DNA of 21,276 bases. It comes from DASYRX01 sp036003845 (GTDB lineage Bacteria > Gemmatimonadota > Gemmatimonadetes > Gemmatimonadales > Gemmatimonadaceae). Position numbers and translations under genes: made by a program. The notes beneath the pieces were generated by a model that was not told the DNA's origin, did not search any database, and worked only from the letters and a program-made list of their open reading frames with translations. The DNA is taken from positions 1-21,276 of the forward strand of contig DASYRX010000055.1 of the NCBI GenBank assembly GCA_036003845.1, read 5' to 3'. The first letter of the stretch is position 1. The number at the start of each line of letters is the position of its first letter. Shown in pieces: positions 1 to 7,946 of the stretch.

Positions 1-200
1 TTCCTTCGGCTCAGGCGGTCGCTCTTTGCAAGAAGCGATCCCAGCCATGACTTGCGGTTCAACCATGGGTACCAGCAGGCCTCCCGTGACCGGTCACGGC
101 GGTGTAGGTCGCGCGCATCGAGAAGCGGCGACATCCGGTGCGGCCTTTCCACATTAGCAGGGTGATTCTGCCGGGCGAGGTCGGTATGTTTCCGACCTTC
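1..200. other. Left-edge stretch without an assigned gene; palindrome and hairpin upstream of the tRNA
   Basis: Two plus-strand frames are open from the window edge to stops near 153 and 162, so the 3' end of an upstream gene cannot be excluded, but neither translation resembles a family I know. Positions 84-99 form a perfect 16-bp palindrome (CCGTGACCGGTCACGG), which has the look of an operator or a cruciform. Positions 178-198 form a hairpin with a 7-bp stem (AGGTCGG / CCGACCT) that ends two bases before the tRNA. It could end an upstream transcript or belong to the tRNA leader. No convincing -35/-10 pair was found. Confidence 0.35.
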
Positions 201-273
<73 letters not shown>

Positions 274-305
274 CTTCCGAGTTCGTTAGGTCGCGAGAAG
301 GTTGA

Positions 306-344
306 AGCGCCTAGTCGCCAGCGGTGACCAGGCGCTTTCTTCTT
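306..344 (+). terminator. Rho-independent terminator of the tRNA-Gly transcript
   Basis: A long stem begins AGCGCC at 306 and closes with GGCGCT at 331-336. The 14-nt arms pair apart from one mismatch and one G-T pair, and the stem runs into TTTCTTCTT. It lies between the tRNA and the convergent permease gene. The other strand has only a short U run, so termination for the permease would be weak. Confidence 0.75.
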
Positions 345-378
345 GCGCCGCGGGGCTATTCGAAGGTCGTGGCGTACC

Positions 379-2871
379 TCAGTCGTAACGCAGCGCCATC
401 ATCGGCTGCGTCCGGCTCGCACGACGCGCCGGAAGCCAGCCCGCTCCGAAGCCCACGGCCGCGAGGAGCAACACGGCGGTCACGAACACGACGGGATCGT
501 GGCCCTGCAACCCGAACAGGAGCGAGCGCGCGGCGCGGCCCAGCGCGAACGCGCCGAGTGCACCTATCGTGGCACCGACCGCGACCATCGCCCCCACCTG
601 TCGCAGGATCATTCCCTGCACACGCCCGCCGTCGGCGCCTAACGCCATCCGCACGCCGATCTCGCGCGTTCGCTGCGAGACCGAGTAGGCAAGGACACCG
701 TACAGCCCCACCGCCGCAAGCAGCGTCGCCAGGAGCGCGAAGGCGGCCGAGAGGACGGAAATCATCCTGTCGAGGAAGACGTTTTCCTTGAGCTGCTGGG
801 GCATGGTCTTCAGATCCTGCACCGGGAGCGCGGCGTCGATCCGCTTCATTATCTTCGGGATCGCGGCCATGAACTGGTCGGTGGCCAGGCGCGTGCGGGC
901 GTAGAAGTACATCTGCCCGACGATTCCCTGCTGCATCCACGGCACGTAGAAGACGGGCTGCGGCTCGCGCTTCGCATCGTTGTAGGCGACGTTCGGCGCG
1001 AGCCCAACGATCTGGATGCCTAACGAATCATCGCCGGAGCGCGCCATGAACTTGCCGACCGCATCGCGCCCCAACTTGAACTTCTCCGCGAAGGCGAGGT
1101 TCACTACGGCGACACGCGATCCGTCGTACTGGTCCGAGACCCCGAAGTCGCGTCCCGCGAGCAGCGACGTGCCCAGCATGGTGAAGTAGCCGGACCCGAC
1201 GGCCGACCAGCGCGAATTGCAGTCGGTGTCAGGAAGGCACTCGAAGCCCTGCACGCGCACGTTGTTCCCCCAGCTGTCCCCCGATAGGAGCGGGACCATG
1301 GAGCTCGTGACGCCGGTGACGCCGGGGAACGCCCGCAGTTCCTCTTCGATGCGTGCGTAGAGCACCTTCGCGCGCAGGGTGTCGTATCCGATGCGGAGCG
1401 GAGAGACCGAAAACGTCGCCACGCTGTCGATGCGGATACCAAGATCGACGCGACTGACGTTCACGAGGCTCTTGAGGAATAGCCCCGCCGAGACAAGGAG
1501 CGTCGTCGAGAGCGCGATTTGCGCGACCGCGAGTCCCGTGCGAAAGCGCCCCGCCACACCACCCGCGATCTGTCCTGCGCCGGCACGGATCGTCGAAATG
1601 AGATCCTGCCGCGTGGAGTGCAGTGCGGGAAACAGACCGAACAGGAAGCCCGTCGCGATCGCGAGGGCTGCGGCGAACAGCATCACGGGCACCTGCAGGT
1701 GGAACTCCAGGATCTGGAGCGCGTCCGGAGTGAGGAGCGCTGCGATGCCCGACAACGTCCATCGCGCCACAAGAAGACTCACGAGGCCGCCGAGCATAGC
1801 CAGGACGAGCGATTCAACCAGCAGCTGCTTCACGAGTCGCCGCCGCGAGGCGCCGAGCGACAGTCGCACACCCATCTCTGTTGCGCGATTCGCGCCGCGT
1901 GCGAGAAGCAGGTTCGCGATGTTCGCACAGGCGATCAACAGAACGAAGGCGGTGATCGCGAACAGCATGAAGAGCGGCGTGCGTGCCTCGCGATGCATTG
2001 AGCTCTGACCTCGTGCCCCCGGCTCCAAGACTACTCGCTTCGCTTTAAACTTTGCCAGCGTCTGGTCGCTCATCCCCCGCTGCAGCGGTGCGTCGACGTC
2101 GGCCAGGATCGGACCTACCAAGCCGTCGAGTCCGGCCTTCGTCGCTTCCATCGACATCCCAGCCTTCCGCCTCCCAAAGACGTAGACCCAATAGTCCCGG
2201 CGGTTCTCGAGGCCCTTGTATGTCCCGACGTAGACCCTCGACTGCATCGGCACGTACACGAGCGGGCGGGAGCCCAGCGTAGTCCCGTCGAACCCCTCGC
2301 GCGCGACTCCCACGATCGTGAACCCTCGACCGTTGAGCTTGAGCAGCTGCCCGAGCGCGTCCGGCTTCCCGCCGAAGCGGTCCATCCAGAAGCGGTATCC
2401 GATCACCGCCACCGTATTATCCGCGCTCGGCTCGTTGTCGCTCGGCTGGAGCAGACGGCCGAGTGCCGGGCGCAGTCCAAGCGTGGTGAAGTAGTTGCCC
2501 GTTACCCATACGCCCTCGCCGACAGTGGGCTCGTCGCCGAGCGCGATGCTGGCGCCGAAGGTCCTATGCCCAGCGATGCCGGCCAGAACCGTCTGCGATT
2601 TCTCGAGGTCACGGAACATCGGGTAGCTCCAGATGATTCCGTCCCCGCACCCCGACTGGTTGCAGGAGTCGTTTCCCTGAATCGGCCCCGGGAGATTCAG
2701 GTTGACCAGTTCGTCAGGGGCGGGGACGGGGAGCGGTCGCAGCAGGATCTGGTTGAAGAGCGAGTAGATCGCGGCATTCGCGCCGATGCCCAGCGCGAGC
2801 GACAGGATGGCGACCGAATTCACGAATGGATTCGTGCGGAGACTGCGGAACGCATAACGAAGGTCGCGCAT
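379..2871 (-). CDS. ADOP-type ABC transporter permease (MacB/FtsX, duplicated)
   Basis: An 830-residue membrane protein of the acidobacterial duplicated orphan permease type: two MacB-like periplasmic/FtsX halves in one chain, usually without its own ATPase gene. It starts with the usual N-terminus MRDLRYAFRSLRTNPF, followed by a first membrane segment at about residues 18-44 containing ALGIGANAAIYS. The first FtsX domain is at about 298-420 (LLIACANIANLLLARG, then EMGVRLSLGASRRRLVKQL). A second MacB-like half begins near 442, and the last FtsX domain occupies about the last 125 residues (SQRTREIGVRMALGAD, ending in WLPARRAS). Length is normal for the family. No good Shine-Dalgarno site precedes the ATG, which was chosen because it gives the family N-terminus. 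The cargo cannot be read from the sequence; members are assumed to move lipids, peptides or antibiotics or to act mechanically in the envelope. It lies downstream of the phage-like cassette on the same strand, across a hairpin-rich gap. Confidence 0.92.
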   Translation of the reverse strand: MRDLRYAFRSLRTNPFVNSVAILSLALGIGANAAIYSLFNQILLRPLPVPAPDELVNLNLPGPIQGNDSCNQSGCGDGIIWSYPMFRDLEKSQTVLAGIAGHRTFGASIALGDEPTVGEGVWVTGNYFTTLGLRPALGRLLQPSDNEPSADNTVAVIGYRFWMDRFGGKPDALGQLLKLNGRGFTIVGVAREGFDGTTLGSRPLVYVPMQSRVYVGTYKGLENRRDYWVYVFGRRKAGMSMEATKAGLDGLVGPILADVDAPLQRGMSDQTLAKFKAKRVVLEPGARGQSSMHREARTPLFMLFAITAFVLLIACANIANLLLARGANRATEMGVRLSLGASRRRLVKQLLVESLVLAMLGGLVSLLVARWTLSGIAALLTPDALQILEFHLQVPVMLFAAALAIATGFLFGLFPALHSTRQDLISTIRAGAGQIAGGVAGRFRTGLAVAQIALSTTLLVSAGLFLKSLVNVSRVDLGIRIDSVATFSVSPLRIGYDTLRAKVLYARIEEELRAFPGVTGVTSSMVPLLSGDSWGNNVRVQGFECLPDTDCNSRWSAVGSGYFTMLGTSLLAGRDFGVSDQYDGSRVAVVNLAFAEKFKLGRDAVGKFMARSGDDSLGIQIVGLAPNVAYNDAKREPQPVFYVPWMQQGIVGQMYFYARTRLATDQFMAAIPKIMKRIDAALPVQDLKTMPQQLKENVFLDRMISVLSAAFALLATLLAAVGLYGVLAYSVSQRTREIGVRMALGADGGRVQGMILRQVGAMVAVGATIGALGAFALGRAARSLLFGLQGHDPVVFVTAVLLLAAVGFGAGWLPARRASRTQPMMALRYD

Positions 2872-2949
2872 CGATGGCGAGGTCCGGGTGAACGCTTGTC
2901 ATCGTCGGACAGCCGGCCAACGCGGGAGGTTTGACACGAGGTTGTGAAG

Positions 2950-2985
2950 AGGACGAGAAACCTCGTGAGAGCGCGAATTCGCGCT
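2950..2985 (-). terminator. Tandem hairpins after the tailspike-like gene, possible terminator
   Basis: Just past the TAG stop (2988-2990) lies a perfect 16-bp palindrome, AGCGCGAATTCGCGCT (2970-2985), followed on the minus strand by a second small hairpin (CACGAG...CTCGT) and a pyrimidine-rich stretch. There is no true poly-U run, so termination is inferred from position and structure only. If it works, it separates the phage-like cassette from the permease gene. Confidence 0.4.
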
Positions 2986-2987
2986 GT

Positions 2988-5900
2988 CTACGTCACAGCG
3001 ACATTGGGCGCCGAGCCGGCGGCAACGGCCGGCTCCATGGCCACCTTCTGGGCAGCGGGTAGCGGCGGATCGAAGAACTTCATGTTCTCGCTGGTCCCGG
3101 TGTTCTGATCCCGAGCGAGCCAGACCTGCGGAGTGTCGAACCAGTCGATCGCAGGCATCGCAAGCGGAGAATTTGCGACGGCCAGGCCGCACGTCTGGAT
3201 GTTGACGGCGATCGTGCCGCCTTGATTGAAAGTGGCTGTGACCCTGAAGAACCCGACATAGAAGCACCACTCGTTGCGAGCCTCGTCGAAGCTCACGTGG
3301 TGCATTGACACGTCACCCGCGTCCAACCGGTTGCTTTTTGCGTTCGGGGCGTAACCCGGTGTTCGCTCGTACATCTCGAACGTCGTGCCGTTGACGTTTT
3401 TCCTAACGCGATTGAGGGCCCACTCGGCTGGATTCGTATCATCGTCGATGATGATCATCGCGTCTTCGATGAATCCCGCGCTGTTGGCCACAGTGACGGT
3501 TCGCGACGTCGATGAGATCGCGCTTATCACCTGACTGACGTTCTGGTGTTCGAGCCCGAGCAAGTGTGCGCTCTTCACAAGGCTGGCCAGGTTCAGCTGC
3601 GACCCGCTCCACCTCCAGAACGGAGTGAAAACGTGCCACGTGTTATTGTGGTAGATCGGGTTCATGTGTATGGCCGCATAGCCCGTCGGCGAATCCACAT
3701 CCGGTCCGGCGAGCATACCTTCCTGCGTCCACGTCGATTCCGGCGCGCTCGCCGAGTAGAGGAAGATGCGCCGGTTGCCGTCGGCGCCTAACGCGCCGAC
3801 AAACAGCTTGTAGCGCTTGGCCGCGTTCGGCTCCAGCATGTCCTTGACGGCCGATATGTTCGAAAGATTCTGCAGGTTCGTTCCTGTGACCTGCTGAATG
3901 ATTGGATTCCCGGAGAACGGCGTCCACGTGACGCCACCATCCGTCGACTTCGTAACGCCAACGGAGTTGTTCGCAGCTGATCGTCCATTGAAGAAGAGCC
4001 ACATTGTGCCGTCGTCGTCGGTGACTCCGGCCCCCATCTGCGTCTGTATCGAACACCACGGCTGGGTGCCCCCCTGCGTGACAATGCTCGTGCGTTGGGG
4101 AGCCGAGCCCGATTGTAACCAGAAGCGCCCACCGTACGACTCCCAGAGCTTGATGCTGTACGCGCTCGCACTGACAGTCGCTTGATTCGCCGCGGCGTAG
4201 ATTTTCGGGCCATCCTCGATGCGTGACCACTCAACGACGGCGTTCCCAGTGTTGTTGGGATCCGTGTTCAGCTTGCCAATGGTAATCCACAGTGTGGTTG
4301 ACCCGGTGTCGCGGATCGACGAGAAGGGGACCCAGTCCGTGAGCGCGAAGATCTTCGGCCCGCATGCTTCGATCTGCGACGTACCGGAGCCTGCGCCGAT
4401 GACGAAGAAGCGCACGCGCGAATTCGTAACGTCCCACTGGTACCCATAGATCAGCGACGAATCGTTTTGCCCGGACGGCGTGGATCCGACGTTCGACGAG
4501 TTCGTCCAGGCCTTCGTGCCATCGTTCCAGAACTGCTGCACCCCGTTAGGCTGCCGATAAAAGATTCGTGGGCGCCGCGTCCCGCTGACTGTGTTGAAGT
4601 CGATCCCCATGTTCTCGATCGCGGCGAGGTTCGCCGCTGTATCGCACGTTGGTGCCGTCGCTTTATTGAGAATCCGGAGAGTCGCGTTAGGATTGTCCTG
4701 TGCGTTGCGCACATTGGCGGCGAAGATGTGGTTGGTGACGTGCGGGAAGGCGCGCCGGATAGCCGCGCCGCTCGACGCCGCGCCGAAGACCTCCATTTTC
4801 GCCATCGAATCGGTGACGGTAACAGCTCCGTCGCCGGCGGTGACAGCGGCCCATTTGCCTAACGAGGATGCGAAGTGCTCCCGCTCTGAAATGCGGCCCG
4901 GGCGCGCCGTCATTTGCGGAACGACGGCGCCGGCGACAGCCGGAGTGAGCGAAACCGCGATCCCCGGTATTGATGGAATGACCGTGATGTCTTGGGCCGT
5001 GCCCGTCGCGATGGCCGGATCGAGGGGCAATGTCAATCCCCCGAGAGCCGTTCCAACATCCGGCGCAACAGCTCCCGCAACCGCTTCCGTGAGCGCCACA
5101 GTCGCTCCGCCGCCCAGCGATACTGTCATCGTCTCGGCGACGCCGGAGGCGACAGCTTCGGTGAGTGACACGCCGAGACTTGTCGTCACAGCGACGTCTT
5201 GAGAGATCGCTGACGCGATCGCCTCAGTGAGAGTGACAGTGGTGCTCGGGAAACCCTCCACAACGGTGACATCTTGGGCAGTACCGGCCGCTGTTGCCTC
5301 GGTAAGGGGCACGCTCATTCCGCCTAACGCGACAGCAAGGGCTTGTGCCACTCCGCTGGCGATGGCGGGCGACAGCGCCACTGTTTGCGGACCGGAGGGC
5401 GCGCGGCTGACCGCCTCGATCATCCAGGGGCGCAGCCACAGACCTGGGATCGACGAGCGTGCCCCGTTAGTCGCGACCGAGGTTTGCGTGCCGTCGTGCC
5501 CGTTGCCTGATTCGTCGAGCACGCGGCCGGCATAGCCACGATGCCCCGGCCGCCAGAAGCCTAACGAGGATCCTCGATGGGCCAGCAGATCTAACGCCAC
5601 TTCCGCACGTTGCGCACGCGTGAGCTTGGGCCAGAGGCCGACGAAGGCGTAATCCGCGAACGCCGAGTTGTCGTTCGCTGCGGTGTTCGCAATGACCACG
5701 GGCGCCGTCGCATCGTTGGCGAAGGCGCCGGCGCCATCCGTGGCCACCGTCATTGCCGTCGACTTGAGCCGCCTGCCCCACGGTGCGTACTCGACCGCCA
5801 CGAGCTGGCCCGCCGGGCCAGCCTGATCGACGGTCACGATCACGACGCTGAACTCGCTCGTGCCATGCACGAAGTCCGTGGTCGTATAGTTGAGGTTCGT

Positions 5901-6194
5901 GGCGGCCCGCTTCCAAATGAGGCGCATCGCACCGGACGCGCCGGCCTGTCGGATAGCCCAGCCTACCGTGAACGCGTTGGCATCCTGCTTTCCCAGGAGG
6001 ACGCGATCGTTCATCGTCGCGGTCGCGCGGACGATGAGGATCGCCGTAAACGCGGTCAGGTTATCGAGCGGGGCTCCGGCACCGCACGGAATTCGGTGCG
6101 TAGCGGCCGAGCTGCGGAAGGCCTTGCCGTCCGGCGAAATGTCGAACGGAGTGCTCTCGGCGTACGGTCGGACGCGAGCGATGCGGGACGGCAT
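2988..6194 (-). CDS. Phage tailspike/tail-fibre-like protein with LamG-like region, repeats and glycosidase-like beta-propeller
   Basis: A 1068-residue protein that looks like a modular virion receptor-binding protein. Residues 1-215 resemble a concanavalin/LamG-type module as found in phage fibres (CGAGAPLDNLTAFTAILIVR near 37-56, then AFADYAFVGLWPKLTRAQRA near 178-197). Residues 269-430 hold seven imperfect repeats built on VxLTEAVAxGxAxDVxV. Residues 435-660 look like a beta-sandwich module. Residues 690-1040 look like a five-bladed beta-propeller of the GH43/GH32/sialidase kind, including MWLFFNG and the Asp-box-like STDGGVTWTPF at 750-760. The C-terminus (1049-1068) is one more copy of the repeat, so the chain may have been cut or shuffled. 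No signal peptide is seen. The ATG at 6194 has only a weak upstream site and follows the preceding gene by 27 bases. A role in binding or cutting a surface polysaccharide is inferred; a secreted adhesin is the alternative. Confidence 0.75.
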   Translation of the reverse strand: MPSRIARVRPYAESTPFDISPDGKAFRSSAATHRIPCGAGAPLDNLTAFTAILIVRATATMNDRVLLGKQDANAFTVGWAIRQAGASGAMRLIWKRAATNLNYTTTDFVHGTSEFSVVIVTVDQAGPAGQLVAVEYAPWGRRLKSTAMTVATDGAGAFANDATAPVVIANTAANDNSAFADYAFVGLWPKLTRAQRAEVALDLLAHRGSSLGFWRPGHRGYAGRVLDESGNGHDGTQTSVATNGARSSIPGLWLRPWMIEAVSRAPSGPQTVALSPAIASGVAQALAVALGGMSVPLTEATAAGTAQDVTVVEGFPSTTVTLTEAIASAISQDVAVTTSLGVSLTEAVASGVAETMTVSLGGGATVALTEAVAGAVAPDVGTALGGLTLPLDPAIATGTAQDITVIPSIPGIAVSLTPAVAGAVVPQMTARPGRISEREHFASSLGKWAAVTAGDGAVTVTDSMAKMEVFGAASSGAAIRRAFPHVTNHIFAANVRNAQDNPNATLRILNKATAPTCDTAANLAAIENMGIDFNTVSGTRRPRIFYRQPNGVQQFWNDGTKAWTNSSNVGSTPSGQNDSSLIYGYQWDVTNSRVRFFVIGAGSGTSQIEACGPKIFALTDWVPFSSIRDTGSTTLWITIGKLNTDPNNTGNAVVEWSRIEDGPKIYAAANQATVSASAYSIKLWESYGGRFWLQSGSAPQRTSIVTQGGTQPWCSIQTQMGAGVTDDDGTMWLFFNGRSAANNSVGVTKSTDGGVTWTPFSGNPIIQQVTGTNLQNLSNISAVKDMLEPNAAKRYKLFVGALGADGNRRIFLYSASAPESTWTQEGMLAGPDVDSPTGYAAIHMNPIYHNNTWHVFTPFWRWSGSQLNLASLVKSAHLLGLEHQNVSQVISAISSTSRTVTVANSAGFIEDAMIIIDDDTNPAEWALNRVRKNVNGTTFEMYERTPGYAPNAKSNRLDAGDVSMHHVSFDEARNEWCFYVGFFRVTATFNQGGTIAVNIQTCGLAVANSPLAMPAIDWFDTPQVWLARDQNTGTSENMKFFDPPLPAAQKVAMEPAVAAGSAPNVAVT
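4905..5390 (-). repeat. Seven tandem degenerate repeats inside the tailspike-like gene
   Basis: Coding repeats of 19-25 residues covering residues 269-430 of the 1068-residue protein. The shared pattern is V-x-L-[TSD]-[EP]-A-[VIT]-A-x-[GA]-x-[AIV]-x-[DEP]-[VM], with variable Gly/Ser/Pro linkers. Units start near residues 269, 294, 319, 341, 365, 388 and 412. An eighth unit stands alone at the C-terminus (nucleotides 2991-3050). They probably form a beta-rich shaft or linker between modules. The units have diverged enough that recent slippage is unlikely. Confidence 0.75.
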
Positions 6195-6221
6195 TTACTC
6201 GTTAGGTGCGCGACCGATGCG

Positions 6222-6713
6222 TCACTGGACCTCGTCCGCCACTGGCCAGATGGCGACCTCGTTGTTGCTGGCCGTCGCGTGCAGCGCCACGCCCGACGCG
6301 TTCCAGATCGCGGGGCTCACAAAACGCGAGTTGAGCCAAACCTGGAATTCTGCCACGAAGTCCTTCGTGGTGCTGGCTTCGTCGATCTCGACGGCGCCCA
6401 CGAACGTGGTGTTCGCGAGGCGTGCTTCGGCGGTGATCGATGCATCGGTGGTTCCAAAACCGCCCGCGCGAAAGTTGGCGTCTTGCGCGGTAACGAGGTA
6501 AACACGCACGACATTGCCGACCGTCGGTGCTGCATTCGCGCGGAAGCGCACGCGGACCTTGTACTTCCCCTCGATCGAGCCCGCGCCAAAATCCTTTTGG
6601 GCGCCGATGCGGCCCGTGTTGTTCGCGAGACTCGCCAACGTCATCGTGAGCGACGCACCCGAGTCTTGCCAGTTGGTGAGGTTACCGAACGCGGTCAGAA
6701 TCTTGTTTGCCAT
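6222..6713 (-). CDS. Phage-like virion protein, function unknown
   Basis: A 163-residue protein starting MANKILTAFGNLTNWQDSG with no signal peptide or membrane segment. It is beta-rich in appearance, with alternating hydrophobic strands (KYKVRVRFRANAAPTVGNVV, then DFVAEFQVWLNSRFVSPAIW), like small tail or fibre-associated proteins. The ATG at 6713 is supported by GAGGTG eight bases upstream. It lies between the 102-residue protein gene and the tailspike-like gene, 27 bases before the latter, so all are probably co-transcribed. I recognise no specific family; the phage assignment rests on neighbours, size and composition. It could be a tail accessory protein or a fibre chaperone-like partner. 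Confidence 0.6.
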   Translation of the reverse strand: MANKILTAFGNLTNWQDSGASLTMTLASLANNTGRIGAQKDFGAGSIEGKYKVRVRFRANAAPTVGNVVRVYLVTAQDANFRAGGFGTTDASITAEARLANTTFVGAVEIDEASTTKDFVAEFQVWLNSRFVSPAIWNASGVALHATASNNEVAIWPVADEVQ

Positions 6714-6732
6714 CGGAATAACACCTCAGTCG

Positions 6733-6798
6733 TTAGGTATTGCGCGGCAGCGTGAAGAGGTCAGGCCTTGAGAACAAGGCGTTGGTAGACTCAGCCAC
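6733..6798 (-). CDS. Possible 21-residue leader or truncated phage peptide
   Basis: A GTG codon overlaps the stop of the upstream 102-residue gene (GTGGCTGA). The frame runs 21 codons and contains the peptide NALFSRPDLFTLPRNT, which looks like a natural protein N-terminus rather than random translation. Its TAA stop lies inside a copy of the CCTAACG motif (6731-6737). It could be a genuine small protein, the beginning of a phage gene whose remainder is lost, or chance. Its upstream site is poor; initiation would depend on coupling to the preceding gene. Confidence 0.3.
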   Translation of the reverse strand: MAESTNALFSRPDLFTLPRNT

Positions 6799-7099
6799 TG
6801 CCGTCTTCCGTTGAGTTGATGTCGAACACCGCGGACCCCAGCTCGATCGCGCCCGCGCGTGGCGTTTTTGCGTCGCGCGCTCCGGCCAAATACCAAACGG
6901 CGCCGTTGGGTGACTCCATGAGTCGTAGCTCGCTCATGGCGCACGCGCCCTCGCGCGAGCCGTGCTCCCGCGCCGGATGCGACGCCGGGTTCGCGAACCA
7001 GACCTTGTTGCGCCCAGGATCGGTCCGGACGATCACTCGCTCCAGACCGCGCAACTGAATGGCGTCACCGACCTGCGGCGTGCGCGTCGCTTCGCTCAT
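6791..7099 (-). CDS. Small phage-like hypothetical protein
   Basis: A 102-residue soluble protein starting MSEATRTPQVGDAIQLRGLE, with no membrane segment and no family I can name. It contains PNGAVWYLAGARDAKTPRAG and ends in an acidic, Ser/Gly-rich tail. The start at 7099 lies 11 bases after the TAA of the upstream virion-like gene, and a CCTAACG motif occupies that short gap. The ribosome site is weak, so translation may be coupled to the neighbour. Its place between two virion-like genes suggests a tail or neck accessory protein. Function is otherwise unknown. Confidence 0.55.
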   Translation of the reverse strand: MSEATRTPQVGDAIQLRGLERVIVRTDPGRNKVWFANPASHPAREHGSREGACAMSELRLMESPNGAVWYLAGARDAKTPRAGAIELGSAVFDINSTEDGSG

Positions 7100-7110
7100 G
7101 ACGCAGCTCG

Positions 7111-7560
7111 TTAGGTCTGGATGTAACCGATCCCATTGGCGCTGAACTGAAAGTCCATCGTCCCGCCGTTCGTCACCTTGTCCGCACCCATGTCGTTGAA
7201 CATGATGACCGGCGAGTCGGCATCCGATGTCTTCTCCTCCACGATCGCGGCATGCCGCAGCGTGTTCCCGGCGGCTAACGTGTACTGCGACGGATCAGCG
7301 GCATCGAACACGCCGCGATGGTTCGTGTCGTCTTCAGTGACTGTCTTCGAGGTCAGCGCCTTGCGTCCCGCGCCGCCAAAGCCGCCGACGTAGCCCGTCA
7401 CGTTGCACTCGGAGGCGCTGATGTCGGAGATAAAGTCGTGCGTGCGCAGCGGCGTGAGAGAGCTCTGCAGCAGCATGAACTTCAGTCCAGCTGCCGAGCT
7501 CAGATCCAGCTGCCCACTCATAACGAGAAACGCGCCCTTGTTGGTCCATATCGAGGCCAT
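7111..7560 (-). CDS. Phage virion protein-like hypothetical (149 residues)
   Basis: The protein starts MASIWTNKGAFLVMSGQLDL. It follows the layout of a common small structural protein of tailed phages: a short N-terminal segment, a strand like LKFMLLQSSLTP, a THDFISDISASE segment, a GY-x-GGFGGAG turn, then VFDAADPSQYTLAAGNTLRHAAIV and a C-terminal GGTMDFQFSANGIGYIQT strand. The frame is open further upstream, but the ATG at 7560 is preceded by GGGAGGAG seven bases away, which decides the start. The stop TAA (7111-7113) falls inside a CCTAACG motif. It is the first gene of the minus-strand phage-like cassette. The family likeness is from memory of the sequence pattern, so the exact virion role is uncertain. 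Confidence 0.65.
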   Translation of the reverse strand: MASIWTNKGAFLVMSGQLDLSSAAGLKFMLLQSSLTPLRTHDFISDISASECNVTGYVGGFGGAGRKALTSKTVTEDDTNHRGVFDAADPSQYTLAAGNTLRHAAIVEEKTSDADSPVIMFNDMGADKVTNGGTMDFQFSANGIGYIQT

Positions 7561-7946
7561 GAGATATCTCCTCCCTGCAGGGGTAATGGCGCTCGATCGC
7601 CTGACGGGCACGCCTAACGGCGCGTCAGCAGGTGATCAGCGCCTGCAGCGGCACGTGAGTACGCCGAGCGAGAAAGGCGAGACTTGGGAGCACAGGCCGA
7701 GAGACTTCCAGGCACCCCCGCCCATGACGCGCGCAATGCCGTCGCGGTTTGAAACCGCGGCAGGATTATCGCGCCAAGGTTTGCGGGCCGCCAGACATCC
7801 TCCAAGCGCGCAACCAAGCGGTCACGAAGTCGCGTCCCGCACGATTCCAAGACGGTTGCATAGCTGCTGCCGCCGGCGGGACTGGCGATCATGCCCCCGT
7901 CGGGCGATTATGCCGCCACGCCCTGTAAGCCCTCCCGCATCCCCAA
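7561..7946. promoter_or_regulatory. 386-bp divergent intergenic region between phage-like cassette and aromatic operon
   Basis: This stretch must hold the promoters of two divergent units, but no clear -35/-10 pair was found. It contains a strong Shine-Dalgarno site for the minus-strand gene (7561-7580), a CCTAACG motif at 7613-7619, and a perfect inverted repeat CGCGGTTTGAAACCGCG at 7743-7759 that could be an operator or a hairpin. A minus-strand frame at 7614-7892 (92 codons) is open, but its translation is not recognisable and its codon pattern is unconvincing. The stop at 7926 limits the upstream extent of the following plus-strand gene. Confidence 0.4.

Noticed and set aside
356..940. 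Other open frames within the ADOP gene
   Set aside because: Arg/Ala-rich shadows of the high-GC coding strand with no domain likeness.
7743..7759. CRISPR repeat-like sequence GTTTGAAACCGC
   Set aside because: Only one copy, with no spacer-repeat periodicity.
7614..7892. Minus-strand 92-codon frame just upstream of the phage-like cassette
   Set aside because: No family resemblance, no ribosome site, and its stop depends on a motif copy; treated as intergenic.
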